A DNA stretch of 64,000 nt from Streptomyces griseus (lineage in GTDB: Bacteria > Actinomycetota > Actinomycetes > Streptomycetales > Streptomycetaceae): assembly GCF_900460065.1 (NCBI RefSeq), contig NZ_UAVD01000004.1, positions 1 through 64,000 on the forward strand, read 5' to 3'. The notes below the pieces were generated by a model. That model was given only the letters and a program-made list of their open reading frames with translations, ran no database searches and was not told the DNA's origin. This document shows positions 34,581 through 43,793 of this stretch, one piece after another. Numbering within the stretch: position 1 is the first letter of the stretch; every line of letters starts with the position of its first letter. A program made the position numbers and the translations under genes.

Positions 34581-35441
34581 TCAGCCCGTGGCGGCGGAGG
34601 CGCGGGTGCGGTTGAACTCCTCGACGTTCTCCTGTTGTTCGTCGTAGCTGTCGGTGAACCGGGTGTCGCCGGGACCGACCGTGACGAAGTACAGCCAGGG
34701 CCCGGGCGTGGGGCTGACGGCCGCGCGCAACGCCTCCTCCCCGGGGTTGCCGATGGGGGTCGGGGGCAGCCCCTTGATCCGGTAGCTGTTGTACGGGCTG
34801 TCCAGTTGGGTGTCGGCAGTCGTCGTGTCCAGGGTGGAGCGCTTGAGGGCGTAGTTGATGGTGGAGTCCATCTGCAAGGGCATGTCCTTCAGCAACCGGT
34901 TGTAGACGACCCGGGCCACCTTGCCCATGTCGGACGCGGTGTCGGCCTCGGCCTGGACGATGCTGGCGATCGTGATCGTGTCGTAGACGGAGACGTTGTT
35001 GCGCTGGGCTCCCGCCGTGACGTGGTCCGCGCCGAAGTGCTTGCGGGCGGTGTCCGCCATGTACCGCAGCAGGCCCGCCGGTTCGGTCGCGGCGTCGAGC
35101 GGATAGGTGGCCGGGAAGAGGTACCCCTCGGGGTTGCCCTCGGCCTGGGCCGGCAGTGCCAGGTCCACCGTCGTCGCGACTTTCCCCGTGCTGCCGGGCT
35201 TCAGGCCGAGCGCCTGGTCGACGGCCTCGTACACCTGCGAGGCGCGTCGGCCCTCGGGGATCATCAGGGTGCTTCGCGGACGCTCCTCCTCCCGCCCGCC
35301 CTCGTCCGATCCGGTCAGGGACAGCGGGATCAGGACGGCGGCCGACGCGACGAGCAGGGCGCCGACGGCCAGGACGACCTTTCCGCGGCGGGTCGGGCGG
35401 AGTCTGCGACGGGGTCGGGCGTCCGGGGACTCGTTCACCAT
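34581..35441 (-). CDS. mltG: MltG-like endolytic transglycosylase
   Basis: The 286-residue protein has a short basic cytoplasmic N-terminus (RPRRRLRPTRRGK), one transmembrane helix (VVLAVGALLVASAAVLIPLSL), then a periplasm-facing YceG/MltG domain. Conserved elements are IPEGRRASQVYEAV, PEGYLFPATYPL, ITIASIVQAEA (carrying the conserved Glu), RVVYNRLLKDMPLQMDSTI and SPYNSYRIKGLPPTPIGNPG. It is shorter than the main chromosomal MltG of streptomycetes and lacks the long N-terminal extension, so it may be a second copy. The family cleaves nascent peptidoglycan to end glycan chains. It converges on the flavoprotein gene with a 22-nt gap. Confidence 0.85.
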   Translation of the reverse strand: MVNESPDARPRRRLRPTRRGKVVLAVGALLVASAAVLIPLSLTGSDEGGREEERPRSTLMIPEGRRASQVYEAVDQALGLKPGSTGKVATTVDLALPAQAEGNPEGYLFPATYPLDAATEPAGLLRYMADTARKHFGADHVTAGAQRNNVSVYDTITIASIVQAEADTASDMGKVARVVYNRLLKDMPLQMDSTINYALKRSTLDTTTADTQLDSPYNSYRIKGLPPTPIGNPGEEALRAAVSPTPGPWLYFVTVGPGDTRFTDSYDEQQENVEEFNRTRASAATG

Positions 35442-35711
35442 GCGGGCACGTTAACCCGGGGCGCGGGCCACGGCCGGTAGCTCGGCCACGGCGTCGGCCC
35501 CGGCGACACGAACGCCGTACCGGGCGGACCAGAACGCACGACGCACAGAACACACGAACAGGGGCTCGGGTGTTCGCTGGAACGTGTGATCGTCAGGGGA
35601 TTCATTGCTGTTCACCCGTCCGGGGCGTGATGATTGCAGAGCGCAGTCAACGGGCTGCAGACCGCTACTGCGCAGTCCCACAGATGCACCACGTACAAGG
35701 AGAAAGACCAG

Positions 35712-35771
35712 ATGAACTTCCTGACCAACCTGCTTGCCGGCGTCGTCCACTTCGTGGGTTGGCTCGTCTGA
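35712..35771 (+). CDS. 19-residue hydrophobic micropeptide
   Basis: ATG 35712 opens a 19-codon frame (MNFLTNLLAGVVHFVGWLV) ending in TGA. AAGGAG lies at an ideal distance upstream, and a 15-bp stem terminator begins 14 nt after the stop, so this looks like a complete monocistronic unit. The peptide is almost entirely hydrophobic, with two Asn, one Thr, one His and one Trp, and could form a membrane-embedded or amphipathic helix. The preceding 270 nt (35442-35711) contain no other gene and presumably its promoter. Function unknown. Possibilities include a membrane-active signalling peptide, a type I toxin or a small subunit of a membrane complex. Confidence 0.6.
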   Translation: MNFLTNLLAGVVHFVGWLV

Positions 35772-35785
35772 CCATCGCTCCACCC

Positions 35786-35823
35786 GGCGCCGTCGCTCCC
35801 CGTCCCACGGGAGCGGCGGCGCC
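35786..35823. terminator. 15-bp stem hairpin after the micropeptide
   Basis: GGCGCCGTCGCTCCC at 35786-35800 pairs with GGGAGCGGCGGCGCC at 35809-35823 with one G-U wobble and an 8-nt loop. It separates the rightward micropeptide from the leftward gene ending at 35848 and may serve both. Confidence 0.7.
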
Positions 35824-35847
35824 GCCGCTCGTGCTGGGCCCGCCGGC

Positions 35848-36459
35848 TCAGCCGTTCGGCGCGGCCGGACCGGTGAAGGCCGGCAGGGCGGCGAACCCGG
35901 GGTCCACCGTCACCGCCGCCGCGAGGATGTCGAGCGTCCGGCGGACCCGGGTGAGCGGATGGTCCGGGAACTCCGCGTCCCACCGGTCGTGGTCCGCCGC
36001 GTGGAAGGGCAGCCCGCCCTGGACCTCGGGGGCGTAGGGGTGCGGCCGGAAGTAGTGATCGGGGCCGAGCTTGGCCATCACCACGGCTTCCCGCATGCCC
36101 GTCATGCCGCGCTCCGCGGCCTGGATCTTCACCACGGTGCTGCACCCGGCGCGCGGCACGGTGAAGCTGCCGATGAACGCCTGCCCGCTGGGCTGCCCCG
36201 GCAGTGGCAGCTTGAGTATCTGGCGCAGGGCCGGAAGCTCGCCCAGTCGCTTCACCGACGCCTCGACGAGCCCGCCGCCCGCTCGGGCGGTGAAGTGGGT
36301 CAGGCCGTGGCGCAGGGCGGGGCCGTCGTCCAGTGCGGCGGGCAGATCGGGCGGCAGGTCGAAGAAGTGCAGCGACAGCACATCACCGTGATCGTTCAGC
36401 CAGGTGTCGGTGTCCACGGTCCGGTAGCCGGGGAGTTCCACCCCGAGGAGAGCTCTCAT
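35848..36459 (-). CDS. hypothetical protein
   Basis: The 203-residue soluble protein starts MRALLGVELPGYRTVDTDTW at ATG 36459, with GAGGAG-like sequence upstream. I do not recognise a named domain. The opening 130 residues look like an alpha/beta domain (VLSLHFFDLPPDLPA, GLTHFTARAGGGLVE, FIGSFTVPRAGCSTVVKIQ), followed by a segment HPYAPEVQGGLPFHAADHD. There is no signal peptide or membrane helix. Codon use is normal for the window. It lies 40 nt downstream of the ABC exporter gene on the same strand and could be co-transcribed with it. Confidence 0.75.
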   Translation of the reverse strand: MRALLGVELPGYRTVDTDTWLNDHGDVLSLHFFDLPPDLPAALDDGPALRHGLTHFTARAGGGLVEASVKRLGELPALRQILKLPLPGQPSGQAFIGSFTVPRAGCSTVVKIQAAERGMTGMREAVVMAKLGPDHYFRPHPYAPEVQGGLPFHAADHDRWDAEFPDHPLTRVRRTLDILAAAVTVDPGFAALPAFTGPAAPNG

Positions 36460-36498
36460 GCGCGGCGATCATGCCGTACGCGCATCACGTCGGTGGCG

Positions 36499-38310
36499 TC
36501 AGGGGGCGGGGACCGGGGCCGGATGGGAGTCGCGGCGGATCAGGGCGGCGTAGCGGCCGTCGCGGTCGAGCAGTTCCTCGTGCGTGCCCCGCTCGGCGGC
36601 CCGGCCGTCCTCCAGGACGACGATCTGGTCCGCGTCGCGGACGGTGGAGAGGCGGTGCGCGATGGTGAGCGTGGTCCGTCCGGCGGACAGGGCGTCGATC
36701 GCTTGCTGCACGGCCTGTTCCGTACGGGTGTCGAGCGCGCTGGTCGCCTCGTCGAGGATCAGCACCGGCGGGTCGCGCAGGATGGTGCGGGCGATGGCGA
36801 GGCGCTGCTTCTCACCGCCCGAGAAGCGGTAGCCGCGCTCGCCGACCAGGGTGTCGTAACCGTCGGGCAGGGAGGCGATGTGTTCGTGGATCTGTGCGGC
36901 GCGGGCCGCGGCCTCGATCTCCTCCTCGGTGGCGTCCGGCTTGGCGAAGCGCAGGTTCTCGGCGACCGAGGCGTGGAAGAGGTAGGTCTCCTGGGAGACG
37001 ACGCCGACCGCCCGGGCGAGGGTGTCGAAGTCCAGGTCGCGGACGTCGATCCCGTCGATGGTGACCCGGCCGCCGGTGACGTCGTACAGCCGGGGCACGA
37101 GGTAGCTCAGGGTGGACTTGCCGGAACCGGTGGATCCGACGACCGCGAGGCTGCTGCCGGCGGGAACGGTGACGTCGATGCCGGTGAGCGTCGGGCCGTT
37201 CTTCTCGTCGTAACGGAAGTCGACGTCCTCGAAGGCGATCTCGCCGCGGATCTTCTCCAGGCGGACCGGCTTCTCCGGTTCGGTGATGTCCACCGTGAGG
37301 TCGAGGTATTCGAAGATGCGCTGGAAGAGGGCGAGGGAGGTCTGCATCTGCACACCGGTGGAGAGCAGGCTGACCGCAGGTCGGAACAGCCCCTGTTGAA
37401 GCGTGACGAAGGCGACCAGCGTGCCGATGGAGACGGCGGCCGCTCCGGACGCGAAGGTGAGCCCGGCCGCCCAGTAGATGACGGCGGGCATGGCGGCCAT
37501 CACGATGCCGATGGTCGACATCCGCCAGCGGCCCGCCATGCTGGAGCGCACTTCGAGGTCGACCAGGCGCTCGGACTCCTCGGCGAAGCCCCGGGTGAGG
37601 GAGTCGCTGCGGCCCATCGTGCGGCCGAGGAGGATCCCGCTGACCGAGAGGGACTCGGTGACCGTGGCGGCCATCGCGGCCATCTGCTTCTGACGCTGGG
37701 TGGTGATCCTCTTCCGCTCGCGGCCGACGCGGCGGCTGATCGCGACGAAGACCGGCAGCAGGAGCAGCGAGACGACGGTGAGCCGCCAGTCGAGGGCGAG
37801 CATGGCGACGACGGTCGCGATGACGGCCGTGAGGTTGGAGACCAGCGAGGTCGCGGTGGAGGTGACCGTCGCCTGCATACCGCCGATGTCGTTGGCGATG
37901 CGGGACTGGACCTCGCCCGTGCGGGTGCGGGTGAAGAAGGCGAGCGGCATCCGCTGGAGCTGGGTGTAGACGGCGGTGCGCAGGTCGTGCATGACGCGCT
38001 GGCCGACGGTGGTCGAGATCAGCGTCTGGAGCACACCGAAGACGCTGGTCATCACTGCGGTGAGGATCATGCCGAGCGCCAGCAGGGTCAGCAGGCCCGT
38101 GCGCCCCTGCGGGATCGCGGTGTCCAGGATCTCGCGCAGCAGGAACGGGGAGGCGACCGACACCAGGGAGGACGCGCCGACCAGCAGGCCGACGACGGCC
38201 AGTCGGCCGCGGTAGGGGTGGAAGAGGCGGAGGATACGGCGCACCTCGGCCGGCGGCCGGTCGGCAGCGGCGTCGGGTGGGGGCGTCCACGTGGGCTCGT
38301 CGGGTTTCAT
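36499..38310 (-). CDS. ABC exporter, fused membrane and ATPase domains (MDR type)
   Basis: The 603-residue half-transporter has six transmembrane helices over about residues 40-330 (for example LAVVGLLVGASSLVSVASPFLL), then an ATPase domain with Walker A VGSTGSGKSTL, Q-loop VSQETYLF, signature FSGGEKQR, Walker B LILDEATSALD and H-loop TIAHRLS. All catalytic residues are present, so it can work as a homodimer. ATG 38310 is preceded by AGGAGCC. It is transcribed divergently from a MarR regulator whose likely operator overlaps this gene's promoter, so it is probably a regulated drug or lipid exporter. Confidence 0.92.
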   Translation of the reverse strand: MKPDEPTWTPPPDAAADRPPAEVRRILRLFHPYRGRLAVVGLLVGASSLVSVASPFLLREILDTAIPQGRTGLLTLLALGMILTAVMTSVFGVLQTLISTTVGQRVMHDLRTAVYTQLQRMPLAFFTRTRTGEVQSRIANDIGGMQATVTSTATSLVSNLTAVIATVVAMLALDWRLTVVSLLLLPVFVAISRRVGRERKRITTQRQKQMAAMAATVTESLSVSGILLGRTMGRSDSLTRGFAEESERLVDLEVRSSMAGRWRMSTIGIVMAAMPAVIYWAAGLTFASGAAAVSIGTLVAFVTLQQGLFRPAVSLLSTGVQMQTSLALFQRIFEYLDLTVDITEPEKPVRLEKIRGEIAFEDVDFRYDEKNGPTLTGIDVTVPAGSSLAVVGSTGSGKSTLSYLVPRLYDVTGGRVTIDGIDVRDLDFDTLARAVGVVSQETYLFHASVAENLRFAKPDATEEEIEAAARAAQIHEHIASLPDGYDTLVGERGYRFSGGEKQRLAIARTILRDPPVLILDEATSALDTRTEQAVQQAIDALSAGRTTLTIAHRLSTVRDADQIVVLEDGRAAERGTHEELLDRDGRYAALIRRDSHPAPVPAP

Positions 38311-38368
38311 GGGCTCCTTCGTCGGGCGTGGGGCGAGGGCCGGGCAGACCCGACCCTCGCATATGCAG

Positions 38369-38400
38369 AGCTTAGCTCATTGTTACCTATACTCACAATG
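38369..38400. promoter_or_regulatory. divergent promoter with MarR-type operator
   Basis: The palindrome CATTGT...ACAATG at 38378-38400 has an 11-nt centre. On the minus strand, TTGTGA (38398-38393) and TAAGCT (38374-38369) are 18 nt apart, a good promoter for the ABC exporter. On the plus strand, TATACT (38388-38393) could be the -10 of the MarR gene. A second small palindrome, GAGCTTAGCTC, lies at 38369-38379. Repressor binding would block both promoters. Confidence 0.65.
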
Positions 38401-38425
38401 AACCAGGTCCTGATATTGTTCCCGC

Positions 38426-38914
38426 ATGGACGCCCCCGACTCCCCCGGTCCGCCCGGCTCCCCCGACTCCCCCGGGTCCCCGGACACCGACGGCATGCTC
38501 GCCGAGCAGTTGCTGCGGCTGACCCGCCGGCTGCACCGCATCCAGAGCCGCCAGTTGGAGCCGATCGACATCACCCCGGCGCAGTTCCGGCTGCTGCGGA
38601 CGGTCGCGAGCTACGACGCGGCCCCCCGGATGGCGGATCTCGCCCGGCGTCTGGACGTCGTTCCGCGCGCCGTGACGACACTGGTCGACGCCCTGGAGGC
38701 GAGCGGCCGGGTCCGCCGCGCACCCGATCCCGACAGCCGCCGGGTGGTCCGTGTCGAGATCACGGACGAGGGCCGCGCCACGCTGCGGTCCCTGCGCAGC
38801 GCGCGCCGGGCCGCCGCAGAGGAGATCCTGACCCCATTGACCGCCGATCAGCGCGAGGTGCTCGGCGGGCTGCTGTCCGCTCTGGTCGACGGCCTGCCGG
38901 AACGCCACTGCTGA
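38426..38914 (+). CDS. MarR-family transcriptional regulator
   Basis: The 162-residue protein has a Pro/Ser/Asp-rich N-terminal tail of about 25 residues and then the MarR winged helix-turn-helix: ITPAQFRLLRTVASYDAAPRM, LARRLDVVPRAVTTLVDALE (recognition helix) and the wing RRAPDPDSRRVVRVEITDEG. The C-terminal helices form the dimer interface. It is divergent from the ABC exporter, with an operator-like palindrome 26 nt upstream of its own ATG, so autoregulation and control of the exporter are expected. The following FAD/Fe-S gene starts 33 nt after its stop and may be in the same transcript. Confidence 0.9.
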   Translation: MDAPDSPGPPGSPDSPGSPDTDGMLAEQLLRLTRRLHRIQSRQLEPIDITPAQFRLLRTVASYDAAPRMADLARRLDVVPRAVTTLVDALEASGRVRRAPDPDSRRVVRVEITDEGRATLRSLRSARRAAAEEILTPLTADQREVLGGLLSALVDGLPERHC

Positions 38915-38947
38915 ACACCGCGCCGAACCGCCGAGGAGATGGCCGAC

Positions 38948-41890
38948 ATGCCGCTGCTGGAGCCCGACCCGGAAGCCCTGCGCCCCGGAACGGCACGGGA
39001 ACCCGCCCCCGACCGGGTCACCGACCGCAGCGCGGGCGGCACCCCGGAGCCGCTGCGGAGTGAGCTGACCGCCCTGCTCGGCGCCGACAAGGTGCTCTGG
39101 AAGATCTCCGACCTGGTGCGGTACGCCTCCGACGCCAGCCCCTACCGGTTCCTCCCCCGGGTCGTGCTGGTCCCCGAGGACCTCGACGACGTCTCCGCGA
39201 TCCTGTCGTACGCCCACGGCAAGGGCCGTGAGGTGGTCTTCCGGGCCGCCGGCACCAGCCTCAACGGCCAGGCGCAGGGCGAGGACATCCTCGTCGACGT
39301 ACGCCGCCACTGGACCGGCGTCGAGGTGCTCGACGAGGGGGCGCGGGCGCGGATCGGGCCGGGGACGACGGTGATGCGTGCCAACATCACCCTCGCCCGG
39401 TACGGCAGGCTGCTGGGCCCCGATCCGGCCAGCGCCATCGCCTGCACCGTCGGCGGGGTCGTCGCCAACAACGCCTCCGGCATGACCGCGGGCACCACCC
39501 GCAACTCCTACCGGACCCTCGCCTCGCTCACCTTCGTGCTGCCGAGCGGCACCGTCGTCGACACCGCCGCCCCGGCCGCCGACGAGGAGCTGGCCCGCGC
39601 CGAGCCCGGGCTGTGCGCGGGGCTGCTGGAGCTGAAGGCGGAGATCGAGGCGGACGAGGAGCTGACCGCACGAATCCGCGCCAAGTACACGATCAAGAAC
39701 ACCAACGGATACCGCCTGGACGCCTTCCTCGACGGGGCGACGCCGGTGGAGATCCTGCGGGGTCTGATGGTCGGCTCCGAGGGCACGTTCGGTTTCATCT
39801 CCGAGGTCGTCTTCGACACCCTGCCGCTGGACCGGCGGATCTCCAGCGCCCTGCTGTTCTTCCCCTCCCTGACCGCCGCCGCGGCAGCCGTGCCCCGCTT
39901 CAACGAGGCGGGGGCCATCGCCGTGGAGCTGATGGACGGCAACACCCTGCGCGCCTCGGTCAGCGTGCCGGGCGTGCCGGCCGACTGGGCGGCGCTGCCC
40001 CGGACCACGACCGCGCTGCTCGTGGAGTTCCGGGCGGCCGACGAGGCGGGCCAGGAGGCGTTCGAGCGGGCGGCCGACGCCGTCGTCGCCGGTCTGGACC
40101 TGGTGGTTCCGGCCGTGTCGGTGACCAACGCCTTCACCCGGGACGCCGGGACGATCGCCGGGTACTGGAAGGCCCGCAAGGCGTTCGTCACGGCGGTCGG
40201 CGGGTCCCGGCCGTCCGGCACCACCCTGATCACGGAGGACTTCGCCGTGCCGCCCGCCCGGCTGGCGGATGCCTGCGAGGCGCTGCTGGAGCTCCAGCAG
40301 CGCCATGGTTTCGACGCCGCCGTGGCAGGCCACGCCGCCCACGGCAACCTGCATTTCCTGCTGGCGTTCGACGCGGCGAAGCCGGCCGACGTCGAGCGGT
40401 ACGACGCCTTCATGCAGGAGTTCTGCGCGCTGGTGGTGGACCGTTTCGACGGGTCGCTCAAGGCGGAGCACGCCACCGGACGCAATATCGCGCCGTTCCT
40501 GGAGCGGGAGTGGGGACCGCGCGCCACCGCGTTGATGTGGCGGACGAAGCAGCTCATCGACCCCGCCGGGGTGCTCGCTCCCCGTATCGTCCTGGACCGG
40601 GATCCGCAGGCCCATCTGCGAGGTCTGAAGACCATTCCGAAGGTGGAGGCGGTCGCCGACCCGTGCATCGAGTGCGGCTTCTGCGAACCGACCTGCCCCA
40701 GCGAGGATCTGACGACCACGCCGCGCCAGCGGATCGTGCTGCGCCGGGAGATGATGCGCCAGGCGGACGGCGCACCGGTCGAGACCGGTCTGCTGGACGC
40801 CTACGGGTACGACGCCGTGGACACCTGCGCCGGGGACTCCACCTGCAAGCTCGCCTGTCCGGTCGGCATCGACACCGGGGCGATGATGAAGGGATTCCGG
40901 CACCGCAGGCACACCCCGCGCGAGGAGCGGATCGCCGCGCTGACCGCGAAGAACTTCCGGCTGGTGGAGGCCTCGGCGCGGCTGGCCGTGGCGGTGGCCG
41001 ACGCGGTCGGCGACCGGGTGGGCGACCGCCCGCTCGGGGCCCTGACGCGGCTCGCCCGCAAGGCCGTCCGACCCGATCTCGTGCCGGAGTTGCTGCCCCG
41101 GACCCCGGGGGCGGCCCGACGGCTGCCGCCCACGGACCGGGTCGGGGCGAGCGCCGTCTACTACCCGGCCTGCGTCAACCGCATCTTCGCCGGGCCGGAC
41201 GGCGTCGCCGGCCTCCCCCTGGCCGAGGCGGTCGTCGCCGTGTCGGCGCGGGCCGGAAAGCCCGTCTGGATCCCCGAGGACGTCGCGGGCACGTGCTGCG
41301 CGACGATCTGGCACTCCAAGGGGTACGACGCGGGCAACAGGGTCATGGCGAACCGCATCGTCGAGGCGGCCTGGGGCTGGACGGCGGGCGGGACACTGCC
41401 GCTGGTCGTGGACGCGTCCTCGTGCACGCTCGGCATCGCCGAGGAGGTGGTGCCCTACCTCAGCGCGGACAACCGGGCACTGCACCGTGAACTGACCGTC
41501 GTGGACTCGCTGGTGTGGGCGGCGGAGGAACTGCTCCCGGAGCTGACGGTGTTCCGCACCACCGGGTCGGCCGTCGTGCATCCGACGTGTTCGATGGAAC
41601 ACCTGGGCGACGTGGGGCAGTTGCGTGCGGTGGCCGAGGCGTGCGCGGACGAGGTGGTGGTACCGGACGACGCGGGGTGCTGCGCCTTCGCGGGCGACCG
41701 GGGGATGCTGCACAAGGAGTTGACCGACTCGGCGACGGCCAAGGAGGCGGCCGAGGTCGGTCTCCGCGCCTACGACGCCCATCTGTCGGCGAACCGGATG
41801 TGCGAGATCGGCATGGAACGGGCCACCGGGCGTCCCTACCGCTCGGCGCTGATCGAGCTGGAGCACGCCACCCGGCCGACCCTCCCGTGA
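38948..41890 (+). CDS. D-lactate dehydrogenase-like FAD and Fe-S oxidoreductase
   Basis: The protein is about 980 residues. ATG 38948 is preferred because GAGGAG ends 10 nt upstream; the ATG at 38939 abuts the RBS. N-terminal PCMH-type FAD-binding domain has FRAAGTSLNGQAQGEDILVD and CTVGGVVANNASGM. An FAD-oxidase C-terminal domain (to about 550) has HAAHGNLHFLL. A ferredoxin-like domain has two clusters: CIECGFCEPTCP (from about 573) and CAGDSTCKLACPVGI (about 628). C-terminal GlpC-like CCG segments include YYPACVNR, DVAGTCCATIWHSKG and DDAGCCAFAGDRGM. This fused architecture is that of Dld-type quinone-linked D-2-hydroxyacid dehydrogenases. It probably oxidises D-lactate at the membrane and passes electrons to the quinone pool. 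Confidence 0.9.
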   Translation: MPLLEPDPEALRPGTAREPAPDRVTDRSAGGTPEPLRSELTALLGADKVLWKISDLVRYASDASPYRFLPRVVLVPEDLDDVSAILSYAHGKGREVVFRAAGTSLNGQAQGEDILVDVRRHWTGVEVLDEGARARIGPGTTVMRANITLARYGRLLGPDPASAIACTVGGVVANNASGMTAGTTRNSYRTLASLTFVLPSGTVVDTAAPAADEELARAEPGLCAGLLELKAEIEADEELTARIRAKYTIKNTNGYRLDAFLDGATPVEILRGLMVGSEGTFGFISEVVFDTLPLDRRISSALLFFPSLTAAAAAVPRFNEAGAIAVELMDGNTLRASVSVPGVPADWAALPRTTTALLVEFRAADEAGQEAFERAADAVVAGLDLVVPAVSVTNAFTRDAGTIAGYWKARKAFVTAVGGSRPSGTTLITEDFAVPPARLADACEALLELQQRHGFDAAVAGHAAHGNLHFLLAFDAAKPADVERYDAFMQEFCALVVDRFDGSLKAEHATGRNIAPFLEREWGPRATALMWRTKQLIDPAGVLAPRIVLDRDPQAHLRGLKTIPKVEAVADPCIECGFCEPTCPSEDLTTTPRQRIVLRREMMRQADGAPVETGLLDAYGYDAVDTCAGDSTCKLACPVGIDTGAMMKGFRHRRHTPREERIAALTAKNFRLVEASARLAVAVADAVGDRVGDRPLGALTRLARKAVRPDLVPELLPRTPGAARRLPPTDRVGASAVYYPACVNRIFAGPDGVAGLPLAEAVVAVSARAGKPVWIPEDVAGTCCATIWHSKGYDAGNRVMANRIVEAAWGWTAGGTLPLVVDASSCTLGIAEEVVPYLSADNRALHRELTVVDSLVWAAEELLPELTVFRTTGSAVVHPTCSMEHLGDVGQLRAVAEACADEVVVPDDAGCCAFAGDRGMLHKELTDSATAKEAAEVGLRAYDAHLSANRMCEIGMERATGRPYRSALIELEHATRPTLP

Positions 41891-41897
41891 GCCCGTG

Positions 41898-41925
41898 ACG
41901 TCGGGCGGGAACACCCCGTCCGACG
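41898..41925 (+). terminator. hairpin after the D-lactate dehydrogenase-like gene
   Basis: ACGTCGGGCGGG at 41898-41909 pairs with CCCGTCCGACGT ending at 41925, with one mismatch, 8 nt after the stop codon. Confidence 0.55.
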
Positions 41926-42152
41926 TGCACATCTGAGCGTTTCCGGGCCCCGATTGGTTACACCAGTCGGGGCTTCGGCGTGCCGTGAAGAAAGTCCATG
42001 GTTTGAGGACGAGAGTCCAAATACTTCTCTTGCGCACCATCAGCCTCACCCCCCAGGGTCCTTACCGAGACCCGGTCCCCGCGCTCGTCATCCGTACGGG
42101 GACCGGACGCGCTCGCGCACCGTCTGAACCCCCAACCCCACCTGGAGGCTCG

Positions 42153-43637
42153 ATGAACGACGACGCTCGGCCCGCACCGGAACCGCAGGACATGCCCCCG
42201 CACAGCGGCGCGGCCGACGAGCCGGCGCGGCAGGATCCCAGCCGCCGTTCGGTGCTGTGGACCACGGCGGGTGTGGCCGGCGCCGGAATCGGCCTCGGCG
42301 CTCTGGGGACGGGAAACGCGTCGGCGGCCGAGTCGACCGCACCGCAGGCCCTCTCCGCCGCGGAAGCGGCCGCCGCCGCTCCGGCCCGGCAGGGCCGCAC
42401 CATGGCGGGCGTCCGCTTCGAGGGACGCTCCACGATCCGGGTCGGCATCGTGGGCCTCGGCAACCGCGGCGGCAGCATGATCGACCTGTTCCTCGCCGTG
42501 CCGGGTGTCCAGGTGAAGGCGGTCTGCGACCCGGTCCGGGACAAGGCGGAGAGGGCCGCGGCCAAGGTGACGGCCGCCGGTCAGCCCGCACCCACCGTCT
42601 ATGCCAAGGGCGAGGACGACTACGAGAACCTCTGCAAGCGCGGGGACCTCGACTTCGTCTACGTGGCGACGCCCTGGGAGCTGCACTTCCCGATGGCGAA
42701 GACGGCGATGCTGAACGGGAAGCACGTCGGCGTGGAGTGCCCGATCGCCATGCGGCTGGACGAGCTGTGGCAGTTGGTGGACCTCTCCGAGCGGACCCGA
42801 CGGCACTGCATGCAGTTGGAGAACTGTTGTTACGGCAGGAACGAGATGCGGGTGCTGCGCATGGCGCACGCGGGTCTCTTCGGCGATCTGCTGCACGGGG
42901 CGGGCGCCTACAACCACGATCTGCGCGAGCTGATGTTCGACCCCGACTACTACGAGGGGCCCTGGCGCCGGCTGTGGCACACCCGGCTGCGCGGTGACCT
43001 CTACCCCAACCACGGGTTCGGGCCGGTCGCCAACTACATGGACGTCAACCGGGGCGACCGGGCGTCAAGCATCTCGAGCATCGGCACCCCGGCCCTGTCG
43101 CTCGCCGAGTACCGGAAGGAGCGCATGCCGGCCGGCGACCCCAGCTGGAAGGAGTCCTACATCGGGGCCGACCGGACGATCAGCCTCGTCCAGACGGCCA
43201 AGGGCCGGGTGATCCGGCTGGAGCACGATGTGTCGTCCCCGCACCCGTACTCCCGTATCAACAGCCTCGGCGGTACGCGGGGCGTGTTCGAGGACTACCC
43301 GGAGCGCATCTACCTGGAGCCCACGAACACCAACCACCAGTGGGACGACTTCAAGAAGTACGCCGAGTGGGACCACTGGCTCTGGAAGGAGCACGCGAAC
43401 CCGCCGGGCGGGCACGGCGGCATGGACTACATGATGGTCTTCCGGTTGATGCAGTGCATGCGGCTCGGCCTGGTCCCGGACTTCGACGTGTACGACGCGG
43501 CGACCTGGACCGCCCCCGTGCCGCTGAGCCACCTCTCCATCAAGGCCAAGGGCGCTCCGCTGCCGATCCCGGACTTCACCCGGGGCGAGTGGAAGAAGAC
43601 CCGGTCCGGCGTGGACTCGGAGAAGCCCGCGGAGTGA
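42153..43637 (+). CDS. Tat-exported Gfo/Idh/MocA family protein, GH109-like
   Basis: The 494-residue protein starts at ATG 42153 behind GGAGG. A twin-arginine signal ([16 protein letters not shown] ... NASAAES) lies at about residues 30-65. A Rossmann fold follows with [17 protein letters not shown] for NAD binding. Motifs typical of family GH109, NAD-dependent alpha-N-acetylgalactosaminidase, are present: [37 protein letters not shown], and [14 protein letters not shown] with the conserved His. A folded protein with bound NAD fits Tat export. It may remove alpha-GalNAc from glycoconjugates outside the cell; substrate is inferred from family only. A short upstream in-frame extension lacks an RBS. 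A GC hairpin follows. Confidence 0.86.
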
Positions 43638-43643
43638 TGTCCC

Positions 43644-43673
43644 CGGGGTCCCGGGGCTGGGCCCGGGACCCCG
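43644..43673 (+). terminator. GC-rich hairpin after the GH109-like gene
   Basis: GGGGTCCCGGG pairs with CCCGGGACCCC across a 6-8-nt loop, starting 7 nt after the stop codon. Confidence 0.68.
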
Positions 43674-43719
43674 CAGGGCGGCGGAGAGGGCCGGAAAACC
43701 GGTTGCCCCGGACCGGGAC

Positions 43720-43749
43720 GAACAGGGAACCTTGCACGTCAACCTGTTC
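43720..43749. promoter_or_regulatory. 7-bp inverted repeat, possible operator of the ABC exporter pair
   Basis: GAACAGG at 43720-43726 and CCTGTTC at 43743-43749 are perfect inverted repeats 16 nt apart, 45 nt upstream of the first exporter gene. A TTGCAC hexamer lies inside at 43732-43737. No regulator gene is adjacent. Confidence 0.4.
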
Positions 43750-43793
43750 TTAGGGGTCCTTCCGGATCTCCGTTTCACAAGCCCTGGGACGTC

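Noticed and set aside
38939-38947. ATG at 38939 as start of the D-lactate dehydrogenase-like gene
   Set aside because: The GAGGAG site directly abuts it; the ATG three codons later has correct spacing.
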